From Trematomus loennbergii (lineage: Eukaryota; Chordata; Actinopteri; Perciformes; Nototheniidae), in the NCBI GenBank assembly GCA_012861695.1, contig JAAOOA010000060.1, positions 2,014,071 through 2,078,070 on the forward strand: a DNA stretch of 64,000 nucleotides. The letters are read 5' to 3'. The position numbers and the translations under genes were made by a program. Below the pieces are notes generated by a model, which saw only the letters and a program-made list of their open reading frames with translations, did not search any database and was not told where the DNA came from. Positions within the stretch are counted from its first letter, which is position 1, and every line of letters begins with the position of its first letter. Of the stretch, positions 13,131 to 24,161 are shown piece by piece.

Positions 13131-13935
13131 AAGGTCCCCTGTTATACTCTTTTTCAACAATACATGGGGAGAGATACCTTGGTTGGTTATTGGCTGGTTG
13201 GCAACAATGTTTTTTGGGGTGGCCAATCTTATCAGCACATTTTCAGACAGGTTTTTCTTTTGTTTTTTTGTTAGCAACCAGAAAATGACACCAGTAATGA
13301 CAACAGATGAGATGCTGCGTGGGGTCTGGGTGCCGTGTTGGTGGCGGGACGTTGCGGGGCTCGCTGCTCCGTCCTGTGGGGCTCGAGGAGCGGACAGTGT
13401 GAACTGGGTTACTGGTGTCGTTTCCTGGTTGCTGCGTGGGGTCTGCGAGACAGCCGCGGAACTCAGCCTGAGCACACACATAAACTCACAGCCAGGCTGT
13501 TCGCCACACAGTTCGCCACACACCCACAGCCTGAGAAAAGATAAGGCTGAGTCACGAGTGTTTCTCCGCGATCACAACTCGTCTATTACCAACGTTCAGG
13601 GAGCTCTATGCAAGTCAATGGGACTCCCTGATAGTTGAAAATCAACGCTAAAGGTCCCCCCACTGCGTTTTATAGTGACGCCAAGGGATCCTGGTGTGTG
13701 AGGAGCTCCACGGATTGGTCCATTTGGGCATGGTCACGTCACCATACTCAGGAAGAAAGAAATGGAAAAAGAGAAATCTCCAACGAGGCGTTCTGGGGCA
13801 GCATAGACAGGTATTTTCTGTGTTAGAGTTTTACTCGCTACAGGGTGTACTTTGAGGGTTTACATGCATAAAAAGCTACATAACACACAAGGGGACGGTT
13901 AATAACCGGAAAAGCATGTCATGGGACCTTTAAGA
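13131..13935. mobile_element. MITE related to the 170-736 element, inverted
   Basis: About 13670-13935 matches the reverse complement of the left half of the 170-736 element, including the terminal CATGTCATGGGACCTTTAA. The other end (13131, AAAGGTCCCCTGTTATAC) shares only the outermost ~10 bases, so it is a related subfamily or a rearranged copy. Confidence 0.65.
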
Positions 13936-14884
13936 CATTATAACCAAGTATTTGAAAATATTTTGTATACAGTTTTTCTTTTTGTGTATTTGTTTCCTTT
14001 GTTGTATTACCCTTATGATTTTTAAACATTGGTCATTAAATGATCAATGTTTAACACAGACACATTTTGTCTGTGTTCCAAACATTTCCAATAACTACCG
14101 TAGCAATCAAATGTATTGAAAATAGATTATTGTAATCATTTCCAAAATATAAATGTTTTAATCGAATATAAAATTTGCTTCAGTCCATACTGAAGGAGTT
14201 TAGCCTTTTAAAAAACTAAATGTTACTGCACTCCCAAAAAGTCTTTTCTGCTACTTTCTGACCAGAAAGAGAGACACACACCAAAGAGTTAAAGTCATTA
14301 ACGAAAAATTGATTTAATAAAAAAAGATTTCTGTTTTTTTATTTCTGTTGTGAGTTGCATATGCACAGCACTAATCAGGCGCAGGAACAGCTAATAAATA
14401 CATAAACTGTTGGGATCATGTAAAGTGGACTGGGAAAGTATACCTCTGACCTACTTGACCAACATGGCAAGACAAACAAAAGAATGACCCAGGAACCCCT
14501 GCAGTCATGTATGGTTTCTCAGCAACTGCTTTAACAAACCCTTCAAATCCCTGACCATTGGCCACTAAACTCCTTCTACTGCAGGACATGAAACCCCATT
14601 AATTAAAAACTAATAAAGCAGTACATTTCATCCTCCTCTTTAAACGTGTAATGCTCCTCTGTAACGTCTTTGCTATGGCTGCTGTTGACTTCCAGCAATT
14701 CCTGCACGTAGGTAATACAGGAAGAACATCTTTCAGTGGCTTCAGAAATCTGTTTAACTCATGAAGCTTGTTTTGCCTGGAAGCAAAGATATAAGGGAAT
14801 ATAGTGAATGTTGTATCCCTACTTGTAACCCTACTAGCTGCAACACAAAGTGCACCGATCAAGACGACATTGTGTCTGAGTTTT
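13936..14884. other. Intergenic stretch
   Basis: AT-rich sequence with nothing recognisable beyond short chance open frames. Confidence 0.45.
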
Positions 14885-15412
14885 TAAAGGACCCTATTAT
14901 GCTCATTTTCAGGTTCATAATAGTATGTAGTGTCTCTACTGTGAGATGTTTAAACTTTACATGCTTTAATGTTCAAAAAGCTCTTTATTTTCTCATACTG
15001 CCTGTGCTGCAGACCTCTTTTCACCCTCTTTCTGAAACCAGAGCCCAGTCTGCTCTGATTGGTTAGCTGGTTGGCTCTGTTGTGATGGTCAACTGCTTAG
15101 AGATGTCCCGCCTCTTAGACTAACACGTTCAATGTTTACGGAAGTAAACAAAGGACTACTGAAGTTACCTACTGTAACTCCAGCTTCTATGAGTATAGGC
15201 TTCGCCCTCTAAGGCTATCGCTATTGGGTAATCCCCTGCGCACCCGCCAGCACTGAAAACACTTGTAGTCCACGCCCACCTGCGAGGTGGGCCCCACCCT
15301 CGGGCTCCCTTCCGGTATAAATAGGAAGGAGGCCCGACAATCTGCTCCCACACAAACAGCTTTTCTTCAGCTATTCATGGAGCCAGTGGGGCCCAGAACC
15401 TAGAGGGCTACG

Positions 15413-15500
15413 CCTATACTCATAGAAGCTGGAGTTACAGTAAGTAACTTCAGTTCTATTTCGTATATGGCTTCGCCCTCTAAGGCTATCGCTATTGGGT
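15413..15500. repeat. DIRS internal complementary region
   Basis: 15413-15452 is the reverse complement of the left terminus (15160-15200). Directly after it, 15453-15500 is the reverse complement of the right terminus (18661 inward). The two element ends are thus represented head to head. In DIRS replication models this region templates the joining of both ends in the circular DNA. Confidence 0.85.
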
Positions 15501-15520
15501 TAAGGGCGAAGCAAGATGTA

Positions 15521-16211
15521 GGCCCAATCCCAAACCACTCCCTCGACCCTACCCCTCCGTGACGGAGTGAACTCCGTCTGTAGCCACACTCGCAGCTGAA
15601 TGAAGTTCCCTCCATTAAGGGTTAAGGGTATAAATACAGCGCACCGCATTGGGACGACCTCCCCTCTCTCCGGCAGAAACAGGAAATGCCGCAACTGTAT
15701 GTAACAACGGTTTCAAATCAGCATCTCTTAGACCAAACATTTAAATTAAGAACTCAAATAAAACTCCAAACATCTTTAATTGTGTTAATTTTTCTGTAAA
15801 GCTCTATTAGTTTTAAACCTGATGTTTATAAGCTTCTTAGTTTTTGCAAATATCTGTAAATATACACAACTTTATAATAAAATGCACCTTTTTCTAGACT
15901 AAACACAGGTATGATCCTAAGTTAAAAAAATATGAGGTTATCATGAGGTTGTTAACATCGCAGTTTATCAGTGGATGTTTGCTGGAACTGTTTGTAAACA
16001 GCGTGTTTCCTGACGGACGCACACAGCGTGACTCCGGTCAGGTAGAGACCGGTCTCCAGTCAGCACCGATGCAGACTCGCTGTTTGAGGGCTTGATAACC
16101 CACTCCCCCTCCACACCGCTCCACACTCGTTGGTTTGGAACAGCACTTAATGTGGCGGACCCTCCGCGCAAACGGAGGGGTAGGGTGTAGGGGGCGGTTT
16201 GGGATTGGGCC
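15521..16211. mobile_element. MITE nested in the DIRS tail
   Basis: The ends are GGCCCAATCCCAAACC and its reverse complement. The 3-bp sequence GTA flanks both sides (15518-15520, 16212-16214), consistent with a target duplication. A fragment of the same family, matching about 16104-16165 inverted, lies at 20145-20200. Confidence 0.75.
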
Positions 16212-16429
16212 GTAGTCTGCGCCCCACTGGGTCCGCTCGGTACTAGAAGCACAGACACACCTGCTCAGATAATAACCCATGCCTATTGCGCCATGCGAAT
16301 GGCGCATTACAGTCCCTGGAATATAGCATAACATGAATATTCTCCATGAGGGGACGAAGGCCGGGAACAATACAACCCTGCCGCTGTGAAAAAGTAGAGA
16401 CGAAGGTCACACTTTGTCCAGCGATAAAA

Positions 16430-16700
16430 GAAGGGGAAAAAAGCAGCTCTCTGTGTGTAGACAGGCAGGAGAGCGCACAGCTGGATCCCTGACGTCACTC
16501 ACTCTGACAAGACACTCTGTACAAAATGTGTCAGAGGGGGAAAAGGGAACATCCCTCCCATAAGAGGGAAAAAGGGCCGCTCTCTGCGTGGCGATAGGCA
16601 GGAGAGAGGCACACAGCTGGATCCCTGACGTCACTCACTCTGACAAGACACTCAGTAGCCTACAGAGTGTGTCAGAGAGGAATGGGACACATCCCTCAAT
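16430..16700. repeat. ~137-bp tandem duplication in the DIRS tail
   Basis: GACAAGACACTC recurs at 16505 and 16642, and CTGGATCCCTGACGTCACTC at 16481 and 16617, giving a period of about 137 bp over roughly two copies. It is non-coding and specific to the DIRS tail. Confidence 0.75.
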
Positions 16701-17247
16701 AAAAAATGAATAAACGAACAGGGGGAAGACCAAGATGCCGCAGTGCAAATGTCTTTCCACTGACATTCCTCCGTGCAAGGCCGTAGAGAATGAAATTCCT
16801 CTGGTGGAGTGCGCTCTGATGTTCTCCGGGGATCCCTCCCCGAGGAGACATACTGTGACACAGCCTCACACAGCCAGTGTGACAGGCGTTGTGCAGACAG
16901 TGAGTGCTCTCTGTAATGCACAAACAGGCGCTGGGAACGGCGCAAACAGCCGTGCGCGTAACATAGCAAGCTAGCACGCGCACGGGGCAGAGGAGAAGCG
17001 TACGCTGTAGGCATGGACACCAGGATGCTCCCGTGCGCTCCGGGGCTATCAGGACCGCTGATAGCCGCTTCTCCCGCACTCGGTCCGGGAACCGAGGGGT
17101 CAGCGGAGCTGGTGGGAAAACGTATAACAGCACCCTGGGCCACGGCCGATGTGCGAGCGCGTCTACCCCCAGAGGGGGGTGATCCTGCGCTCTGCGAGCC
17201 CTTCGGTTCAATTCGCCGGGAATATATATTGCTCTGATGGAGAGCAA
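16652..17247 (-). pseudogene. DIRS pol remnant (RNase H to tyrosine recombinase C-terminus)
   Basis: Two overlapping minus-strand frames carry recognisable DIRS pol pieces. The first (17247-16696) begins with IRAIYIPGELNRRA and DHPPLGVDALAHRPWPR, typical of the segment after RNase H. The second (17143-16652) ends with KDICTAASWSSP and SLTHSV, the conserved C-terminal end of the DIRS recombinase. The central recombinase and the whole reverse transcriptase are missing, and the frame switches, so it is not functional. Confidence 0.8.
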
Positions 17248-17313
17248 GTGTGTGCCTGCTCGCCCAGAACAGCAGCCGCCTGGCTGCGTTCAGAAGCTGC
17301 GCAGATCGTACTC

Positions 17314-18387
17314 CTACCTGGCAATTGAGGTATGCTGCCGTGGCCCTGTTGCCCGTGATGTGCTGTAGTGGTCGTCATGGTGACGAGCCACGCCATCGCC
17401 CTCGCCGCCGCTGCCCGTGAGGCGAAAGGGCTGCGAGGCAGCCTCCACACGCTGCATTTCACTCCGGCTCTCATCATGAGGCGCGTACACGCTCAGGGGA
17501 TGAGTGGAGGTGTGTGCAGTGCTGTCCACACGAGGCGTTATAATGGCGCTCGTGGGTTTATGACCGTGTGTAGGAGGCATATCTGGGACAGAGGAATGCC
17601 GCGAGCTCTGCAGTTTATTAACCGATAGATTAAAAACAGCAGGCTTCTGCAGCAAATGAACCACCTCTGGAGTCTCCCCCTGTGGAGGAGACCCAGGGGG
17701 ATCACCACGTGACCAGCTGACGCCATGCAGAGCAGCTGCATCACGGAGAGGGCTGTGCGGGTTGTGACACGCCGGAGGAGAGCTGTCAGTTTCTCCACTC
17801 TCTGCCGCGAGAGCCGCGCTCTCATGCTGGCTGAGTTTAATTCCACTCCCAGGTTCGGCTCCAGGGGAGGCGCGGTCGGAAAACCAACATCCGTCAACCC
17901 CCTTAGTGAGGGGGACGTATGAGGACACCGAACGAGGAGACCTCTCCAGGCGGCTGCCTTTTCGATGATCTCCGGCAGTTCCTGCAGGATCCCGCCTATC
18001 GACGGCAGAGCCGTGATGGCGGAAAGAGGGACCGCGGGTCCCGCAGCCGGGCCAGGCCCGGCACCGGGCTCCATCTCTGTGTCCTCCGTCCGGGGGAGAA
18101 ACGGGATGGGGGTAGGAGTTTTCCGACTCCTGCCCAGCACTCGGATCCAGGAACTCAAGGGCTCTGTCCACGGAGTAGGACTCCTGGACTGGCCAATCAT
18201 CCTCCTCGGCCACAGTAGCAAGAGCGTCCGCTCTTCGCTGTCTGTCGGCCAGAGGGAGACGGGCACAATGAGCACATGACACCTGCTGGGCGAGAGCTGC
18301 GTGATCCGACCCCAGGCAGGATTCGCATCGTGAGTGCCGGTCATAACTAATTATGAACCCCGTCTGGCATGAGGAGCAAACTCTCAC
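17314..18387 (-). pseudogene. DIRS Gag-like ORF
   Basis: A 357-codon open frame whose first ~60 residues contain a cysteine-rich segment (CSSCQTGF, CESCLGSDHAALA, CAHCARLPL). That is the hallmark of the N-terminal region of fish DIRS Gag proteins. The rest is Ser/Pro/His-rich. The frame as written lacks an ATG; the nearest upstream ATG (about 18402) is one base out of phase across a GGG run. A second frame (18344-17538) overlaps it. Confidence 0.7.
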
Positions 18388-18816
18388 AACCCTGTGTACT
18401 CATGTTTAAGGATCTTTTTCGAGGTGGCTCTTAAAAGAGCCTTTACTCTTTAGGGTCTCTACAGTGCTTCAGTACCGGGGTGCTGAAGAAAAGAGGGAGC
18501 AGATTGTCGGGCCTCCTTCCTATTTATACCGGAAGTGAGTCCGAAGGTGGGGCCCCCCTCGCAGGTGGGCGTGGACTACAAGTGTCTCAGTGCTGCGCGG
18601 GTGCGCAGGGGATTACCCAATAGCGATAGCCTTAGAGGGCGAAGCCTATACGAAATAGAACAATGGATGCGTTCTAGGCAGGGGGGGTGTGTGGGAGAGA
18701 AACTCCCTCTGGAGGGAACACAGGGATGTTAGCCTCTGCAGACCATGCATGCACAAAAACCTACTGTATATAACACACTACAGGAAAGGGAGAACCCCAA
18801 AATAGGGCCCCTTTAA

Positions 18817-19093
18817 ATGTTGTCAACACACCATTATCAGATGTGATCAAATAATCACGTACATCACTCCGTCTTCATCAAATCATGTTTCAGAGATCTT
18901 TTGAATGAGCGGATGCATAAATGAGTACTTCCAAACAGCACGGACATCAAACAGGAAATGGCACTTAATGTGAAATGTTAAAGGACATTATGACTAAAGG
19001 CTGTTGAAAAACACATATCTCATCTATCCACTATGTCATAAAATAATATGTCAATGTAATAATACTGTTCATGTTATTCTAGACCTTCCTACC
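18817..19093. other. Short spacer downstream of zinc-finger gene C
   Basis: This AT-rich spacer includes the probable 3' UTR of the next gene. No other feature was seen. Confidence 0.4.
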
Positions 19094-21162
19094 CTACTTG
19101 GCGCTGTGCAGAGCCTGGTGCCGGATGAGGTTGCTGAGGAAGGAGAAGTTCTTGCCACACTTGGAGCAGTGGAACCTCTTCTCCCCGGTGTGGACGCTCT
19201 GGTGGACCTTCAGGTTGGTGGAGGTGGAGAACTGCTTCCCGCAGTGGGGGCAGGGGAAGGGCCTCTCCCCCGTGTGGACCATCTGGTGGCGCTTGAGGCT
19301 GCACACCTGGCCGAAGCTCTTCCCACACTGGACGCAGCGAAACGGTTTGTCCCCCGTGTGGACGCGCTCGTGGATGCGGAGCTGGCACTGGTGGGCATAG
19401 CGGCGCGTGCAGAAGGTGCAGGCATAGGGCAGGTCTGGCGGTGCTGATCCAGTCTCCTGGTTCTGATTGCCAGATGCTTGATGAAGGTGGTTCGGACTGG
19501 AGAAGTTGTCCACTGTTCGGACTCCAGACCAAGGATGCTGGATGTGCTGTTGCTGGGAGTCCATGGCAGCCAGGGGGGTGTTCAAATCAGAAAGGCTGTA
19601 GGCTGCCTTACCTCCAAACATGTCTTCACTGGATGGCTCATAGTTCATCGATTGAGACAACAACAAACTACCGCGGCGGTCCTCTGCTCCAGGGAAGGGG
19701 GACTTCATCACAGTGTTAGCCTGGTCCATGTCGCTTCGAGGCCTTTTAGAAGCTGTGGAGAAACTAGAGGCCATGTTTGTGCTCACATGGCTAAATGATG
19801 AGTCTTGTGCCACAGTTCCTGCTGTGTTTGTGGAACAAGATGGCCGCTGTCTATCTTCAGTCTCACTGCTCTCTTGCCATCCCAGCAGCGTTTGGGAAGG
19901 ACTGTGTTTCTCTGGGGTCAAACCTGATTAGCCAAAGAAAACAGAATTAAAAGAATACTTGCTGTTTTTTTACCAACATAATAGGGTTTCACAAACACAC
20001 TGTTGTGATGGTAAGCCTGGTTGGCTTTCAGCTGTAGGATGGATAAGTGTGTGTTGGGTTGGGGACAGGAGAGTTGACACAGCTGGTCCAATCTGGCCCC
20101 TTCACCATCTCCCTGCCCACTTCTACTCCTTTTGTGCCTTCACATGGAGGGTCCGCCACATTAAGTGCTGTTCCAAACAAATTAGTGGGGAGTGCAAGTT
20201 ATCTAACCCTCCAACAAGAAGTTATGTAGTACAGTTTTGTTTATTGACAGCTAATACATATCTGATATAAAATTGAGAAAAAGTAAAAATGAATGAAATG
20301 AATTGGAAGTATAACTGAGGATGAAGTAGAAAAACGTACGTAAAGTACAAATTCTTGGAGCTCTATTATAATTGTTTTGTGAAAACTGAATTGCATTGGG
20401 TGAAATGTTCCTCTATTTCCATGAACCCACACAAATCTCACATCCCTTAAAGGTGGGGTAGGTAATTCACTTCAGAAACACTTTTTGTTATATTCCATGG
20501 AATGCTCTTAACATCCCGATAGCAATGAATAAAAGTGCTTTGACAATAAATATATACAAATTTTCCTCTGTGGAAGCCGTGGCGCTGTAAAAAGCACGAC
20601 CAATTATCTGCCCCGGCCCGGGTCAGATAATTGGATGGCCTACCTGCCTGTCAGCCTTCCATCTCGTGTGTGTTGGAGGAGGGGCTCTGTAAGGAAGTCT
20701 GAAGGAAGGGGCAGATTTTTTTCGGCTGCGTACTTTTAAGTTCTAGCTTACTCGAGCTGGTTTCTCCATTCTTACCTACCCTACCTTTAATAGGGATAAG
20801 TCTACCTCTTAAAATAGTCCCCAACATATACTAGTTATCATCCTGTTTAATAAAAACTTGTGACCAGCTGTTTTAGGAAATGACTGAGCCTCTCATTTGT
20901 TGTGTGAAACTATATATTTTTCAGTAAAATATATCTATCAGCAATAGGTTTTGCCTTCTTTTGTGCCTTGATTTGAAGCAACACAGAGCAGCTGAGCATA
21001 TTACCACTTAGTTTGGTGAGGACTAACCTGCAGTCAAAAATAAATCACTACTGTTTGCTGCTTGGTGGAAGGCTGAATGACGTGAACAGTGATACCTTGA
21101 TCTTCGTGCGTCTCTTCGTCTTTGCACTGAGCACTGCTGGAGTTTTCCAGATGCCTCTGGCC
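19094..21162 (-). CDS. C2H2 zinc-finger protein C (partial model, 4 fingers)
   Basis: The terminal exon 19923-19094 is uninterrupted. It opens after an AATCAG acceptor and encodes about 165 polar residues, then four canonical C2H2 fingers (about residues 166-272) joined by TGE/DKPF-type linkers, and ends at TAG 19094-19096. An upstream exon at 21162-21096 (GQRHLEN...THEDQ) has a TTTGCAG acceptor and a GTATC donor. Its phase joins the terminal exon correctly. No ATG-bearing first exon was found between 21163 and 24100, so the 5' end is missing from this model. The gene may instead borrow the first exon at 27274-26986, or its own first exon may be lost or unrecognised. Unlike its neighbours, this gene has no frameshift. 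Confidence 0.75.
20145..20230. repeat. Fragment of the 15521-16211 MITE family
   Basis: The run from GGGTCCGCCACATTAAGTGC through GTGGGGAGTG matches the inverted sequence near 16104-16165. No termini are preserved. Confidence 0.65.
20457..20790. mobile_element. MITE with TTAAAGGTGGGGTAGGTAA ends
   Basis: The 19-bp ends TTAAAGGTGGGGTAGGTAA and TTACCTACCCTACCTTTAA differ at one position. The element is 334 bp, non-coding, and lies in the intron of zinc-finger gene C. Confidence 0.8.
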
Positions 21163-22013
21163 CTGCAAAGAGGAGGCAGGCATTTAGCACAGACAGAATA
21201 AATATCAATGTTTCTGAAAGCAGTCAATGGGTTGACATATGCAGTAGGTGCTACATATAACACAAATATTTTATGCATTCTAGTGATTTACTTTATGTTA
21301 GGCCAGTAAGTCAAATGTGAAATGACACCATACAATACAAATGTTATTTATTGGCATGTTTACACTGAACTGTATGTATACAAGAGTACACATTCATTTG
21401 AACATTCCCCTCTCTTCTTTGCTGAGCTCAAAGCTCTCAAAATGCTACATTTATGCGATTATGTAAGCAACAGAAGGTAAAAAAGTGCTCTATGCCAATA
21501 GGTATTCTTCACAGAGGTTTTAAGGCAGTTTACTGCAAGAAACAAACAGTGAGCGGCCACATGCTGTATTTATTTACAATTTGTAATAAACCTTAACATC
21601 ACAACCAGGGAACAAACCTAGTTTATATGATGAGAGAGAAACAGGAACTCTTATTAGAAGATTCATGTGATGATATGTTGAAAAAACTCATCCGTCTTAT
21701 ACACATTTTTATTAATAACATGGACAATAGAATAAAAAAGTATCCCAAGACTCGATTTGATTCTTCTCATTGAACTGAGGCACTCAATAAATTACATAAA
21801 AAATAACTTGACATTAGTCATTCAGATTTACACACATCAGAGACCTTGTACAAAGAAGGAGAGTTCTCGTGTCTCTCAGCTGCGTCGCTGACAGACTGAA
21901 AACATGTTAGTCACTGAAGCCTGATCTGTGAGGGACTGACAGTGCATTTAATGACAAGATGTTTACTTAGGGTCCTTGTGGGATTCCTAATTGCTTGTTT
22001 TGTATGGATTATT
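21163..22013. other. Unassigned stretch upstream of zinc-finger gene C exon
   Basis: AT-rich. I looked for a first exon with the helical/coiled-coil module and did not find one. Confidence 0.45.
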
Positions 22014-22620
22014 ACGGTGGCCGACAGGTGCAAATGTGCTACAACGGCCCAAAACACTTCCATAAGCAGAAACGCACTGCACTTTCCAAAACAATGCAAT
22101 TATAAAAACACGAAAGTGTTGGCCAACTGTCTCTGTTGGCAGTCTGTTTCATAATTGTAAGCGTTTTGTCAATTTGAAATGACTAGGTTAGCTGATAGCT
22201 TACAGCAGATCTGCAATAATATCGGAAGGAATCATTAGTTAAAATGTGATCAAATTTGATCAACATTTTAGGTAAGTATCCAGTGACAGTTGGCCCATTT
22301 TATAAACCCGGAACGTCAACAAGCGCTCCAGTCCAGTGGTCGCGTTAACAGAATATTTTCCGTCTATGGATTTGTATTAACAATGACGGAAAAATCGGAA
22401 AGCAGTCTTTTGTTTTGACAATTTAGAACAAACTCGGAACAGCGCCAAAGTTTCCCCACAGTGAGGCACCGGGAAACAGTTCACGAGCGTGCTCTCTCGA
22501 AAAGTCTAACACCACCACTGCTCCGGTCCCAGCTGTGTACGTCACTTTTCAGTGTCTCTAATTTCTCCTTATGGAAGTGTTTTGGGCCGTGGTAATGCGT
22601 TTGCCCGTGTCAGCCACTGT
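22014..22620. mobile_element. MITE with ~57-bp inverted ends
   Basis: 22015-22073 and 22563-22619 are imperfect reverse complements. The shared core is GGCCCAAAACACTTCCATAAG, seen inverted at about 22568-22588. No coding frame is present. Confidence 0.65.
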
Positions 22621-22779
22621 ATAAAGAAGCCTCTGTTATACCACTTGATGATATTAATATAATCTATCTCAGACACATTTTGAAATTCTAAAGGTGTGTC
22701 ACTACCTGCCTGACATCTATGTATCATACTCTTTGATACAGGTCTGGATACACCTTACTGTGTGGGTTTTATTCCTTAA

Positions 22780-23893
22780 CCTGTTGAGCCCCGAGCCTGT
22801 TTTCCAGGTCTCAGGCTCGAAAATGACATTCCCAGAACAAATGACCATAACTTCACTTCTAAAAGGGGTAAATTAATAATCTTTTTTCTCAAAGCAATGA
22901 TAAACCTGTGAGTTGGATGTAGAAGAGTCAGAATCAATATAGATTTTTTTTATTTTAAAGTAAATTCAGATGAAAATTATGGAAAAAAATGTAAATGATT
23001 GTGTCCGTCTAAAAAAAAAACATTACTTATAGTGAAAACCACCCTTGAATGATGGGATAGTAGACTAACATATAATAAGTACCCTGTATCAAGATCGATG
23101 CAAAACAAGTGAAAATTGACCCTTTTTAGAGAGATTTAGCAAAAGAAATTGGTCATTTGGCTGCATTTGACCTATCTCTGGCCCCCCTTGGTCGATTTTG
23201 ATGATTGACATCTCTTTTTAACCGTTAGAGCCAATGGAATCGAGGGAAGTTCCACATACACACACACGTTACCAAATAAGGAGTGAGAGTGACGCGTAGC
23301 CAGAATACCCAAAACAGGAAGCTGTCATACACTCTGGAAGCTATCATTAGCAGCTAATATGAAAAGTCAGTTTTTTACATAAAAATGGAATTATGGATTA
23401 TCAAAAACATTTTCAAATTGGATTAACCTATGGATTAACCTTCAGCCGCGTTTTAATGCCATTGAAAACAACTGTGGATCAGAATAACAGCTAAAGGTGA
23501 GCATATCTCCGTTTTTTGCTACCTAAAGCTACGTCGTGTGTTGTCTGGTTTTGCTTCCCCTGTCACGAGTTCTGATCGCTCAGTGATGATACTTATATTT
23601 CTAGAATCTGTGGAATCTCAGCTTGCTAGCATAAGCTTGTTTGTGCAGATCCGATAAGTAATAAAGTATTTATATCTAGAGTTCTGTGCTAAGTGTGTTA
23701 GCATTTTTTCGCTCAGGGCTCATTTAGACGCTTCTTGTGAGACTTGTGTTTTGTTTCGGTAAAAATTGTTCATATCATCAGTTAGCTGAGTTTCTTCCCT
23801 TTAAGTGAGTATGACACACTAATAGTTTATTAAATTTTAAGAAGCCCTGAGACACAGTTTCCTGAAAAAAACGGGGACTATGGGCTTAACAGG
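22780..23893. mobile_element. TTAA-flanked element, 1.1 kb (piggyBac-like MITE)
   Basis: The element starts CCTGTTGAGCCC and ends GGGCTTAACAGG, inverted with one mismatch. TTAA lies directly outside each end (22776-22779, 23894-23897). TTAA target duplication is characteristic of piggyBac. No transposase frame remains. Confidence 0.65.
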
Positions 23894-24161
23894 TTAAAAT
23901 ATTATGTCAGACATTTTTGAAACAATTCATTGTTTTTTTTTTCCTGCAACACCCAAACATCCTGTAATTTTCTTTATGGTAGTTTTCAGCTGTGTCTGCC
24001 ATCCCTGCACTAGATTCAAATTGCATATCATTAAAATAAAACTGAAATGGTGGATGATTAAAATAACTGGAGAGCCATTCAGACAGGTCAAAGTTCAGAG
24101 GAGCTGCTTATGTTTGTGCTACATCACCTCTCTCAATAGTAATCCTCAGGGTTAAAAAGCG

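Larger units (their letters stand above)
15160..18661 (-). mobile_element. DIRS-type tyrosine-recombinase retrotransposon, internally deleted
   Basis: DIRS elements encode Gag, reverse transcriptase/RNase H and a tyrosine recombinase, and insert without target duplication through a circular intermediate. Read on the minus strand, the order here is terminus, Gag-like frame (18387-17314), RNase H-to-recombinase remnant (17247-16652), non-coding tail, internal complementary region and terminus. The inverted termini (about 15200-15350 and 18495-18660) match over ~150 bp. The reverse transcriptase domain is absent, and a MITE interrupts the tail. At 3.5 kb including that MITE it is shorter than complete fish DIRS elements (about 5-6 kb), so it cannot be autonomous. 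Confidence 0.85.
14885..18816. mobile_element. MITE split by a DIRS insertion
   Basis: The outer ends are TTAAAGGACCCTATTATG (14885) and AATAGGGCCCCTTTAA (18816), an imperfect inverted pair typical of fish MITEs. Only 14885-15159 and 18662-18816 belong to this element, about 430 bp in total. The remaining 3.5 kb is a later DIRS insertion. Confidence 0.7.

Noticed and set aside
17538..18344. 268-codon frame as a host gene
   Set aside because: It overlaps the cysteine-bearing DIRS Gag frame and lies within the DIRS element boundaries.
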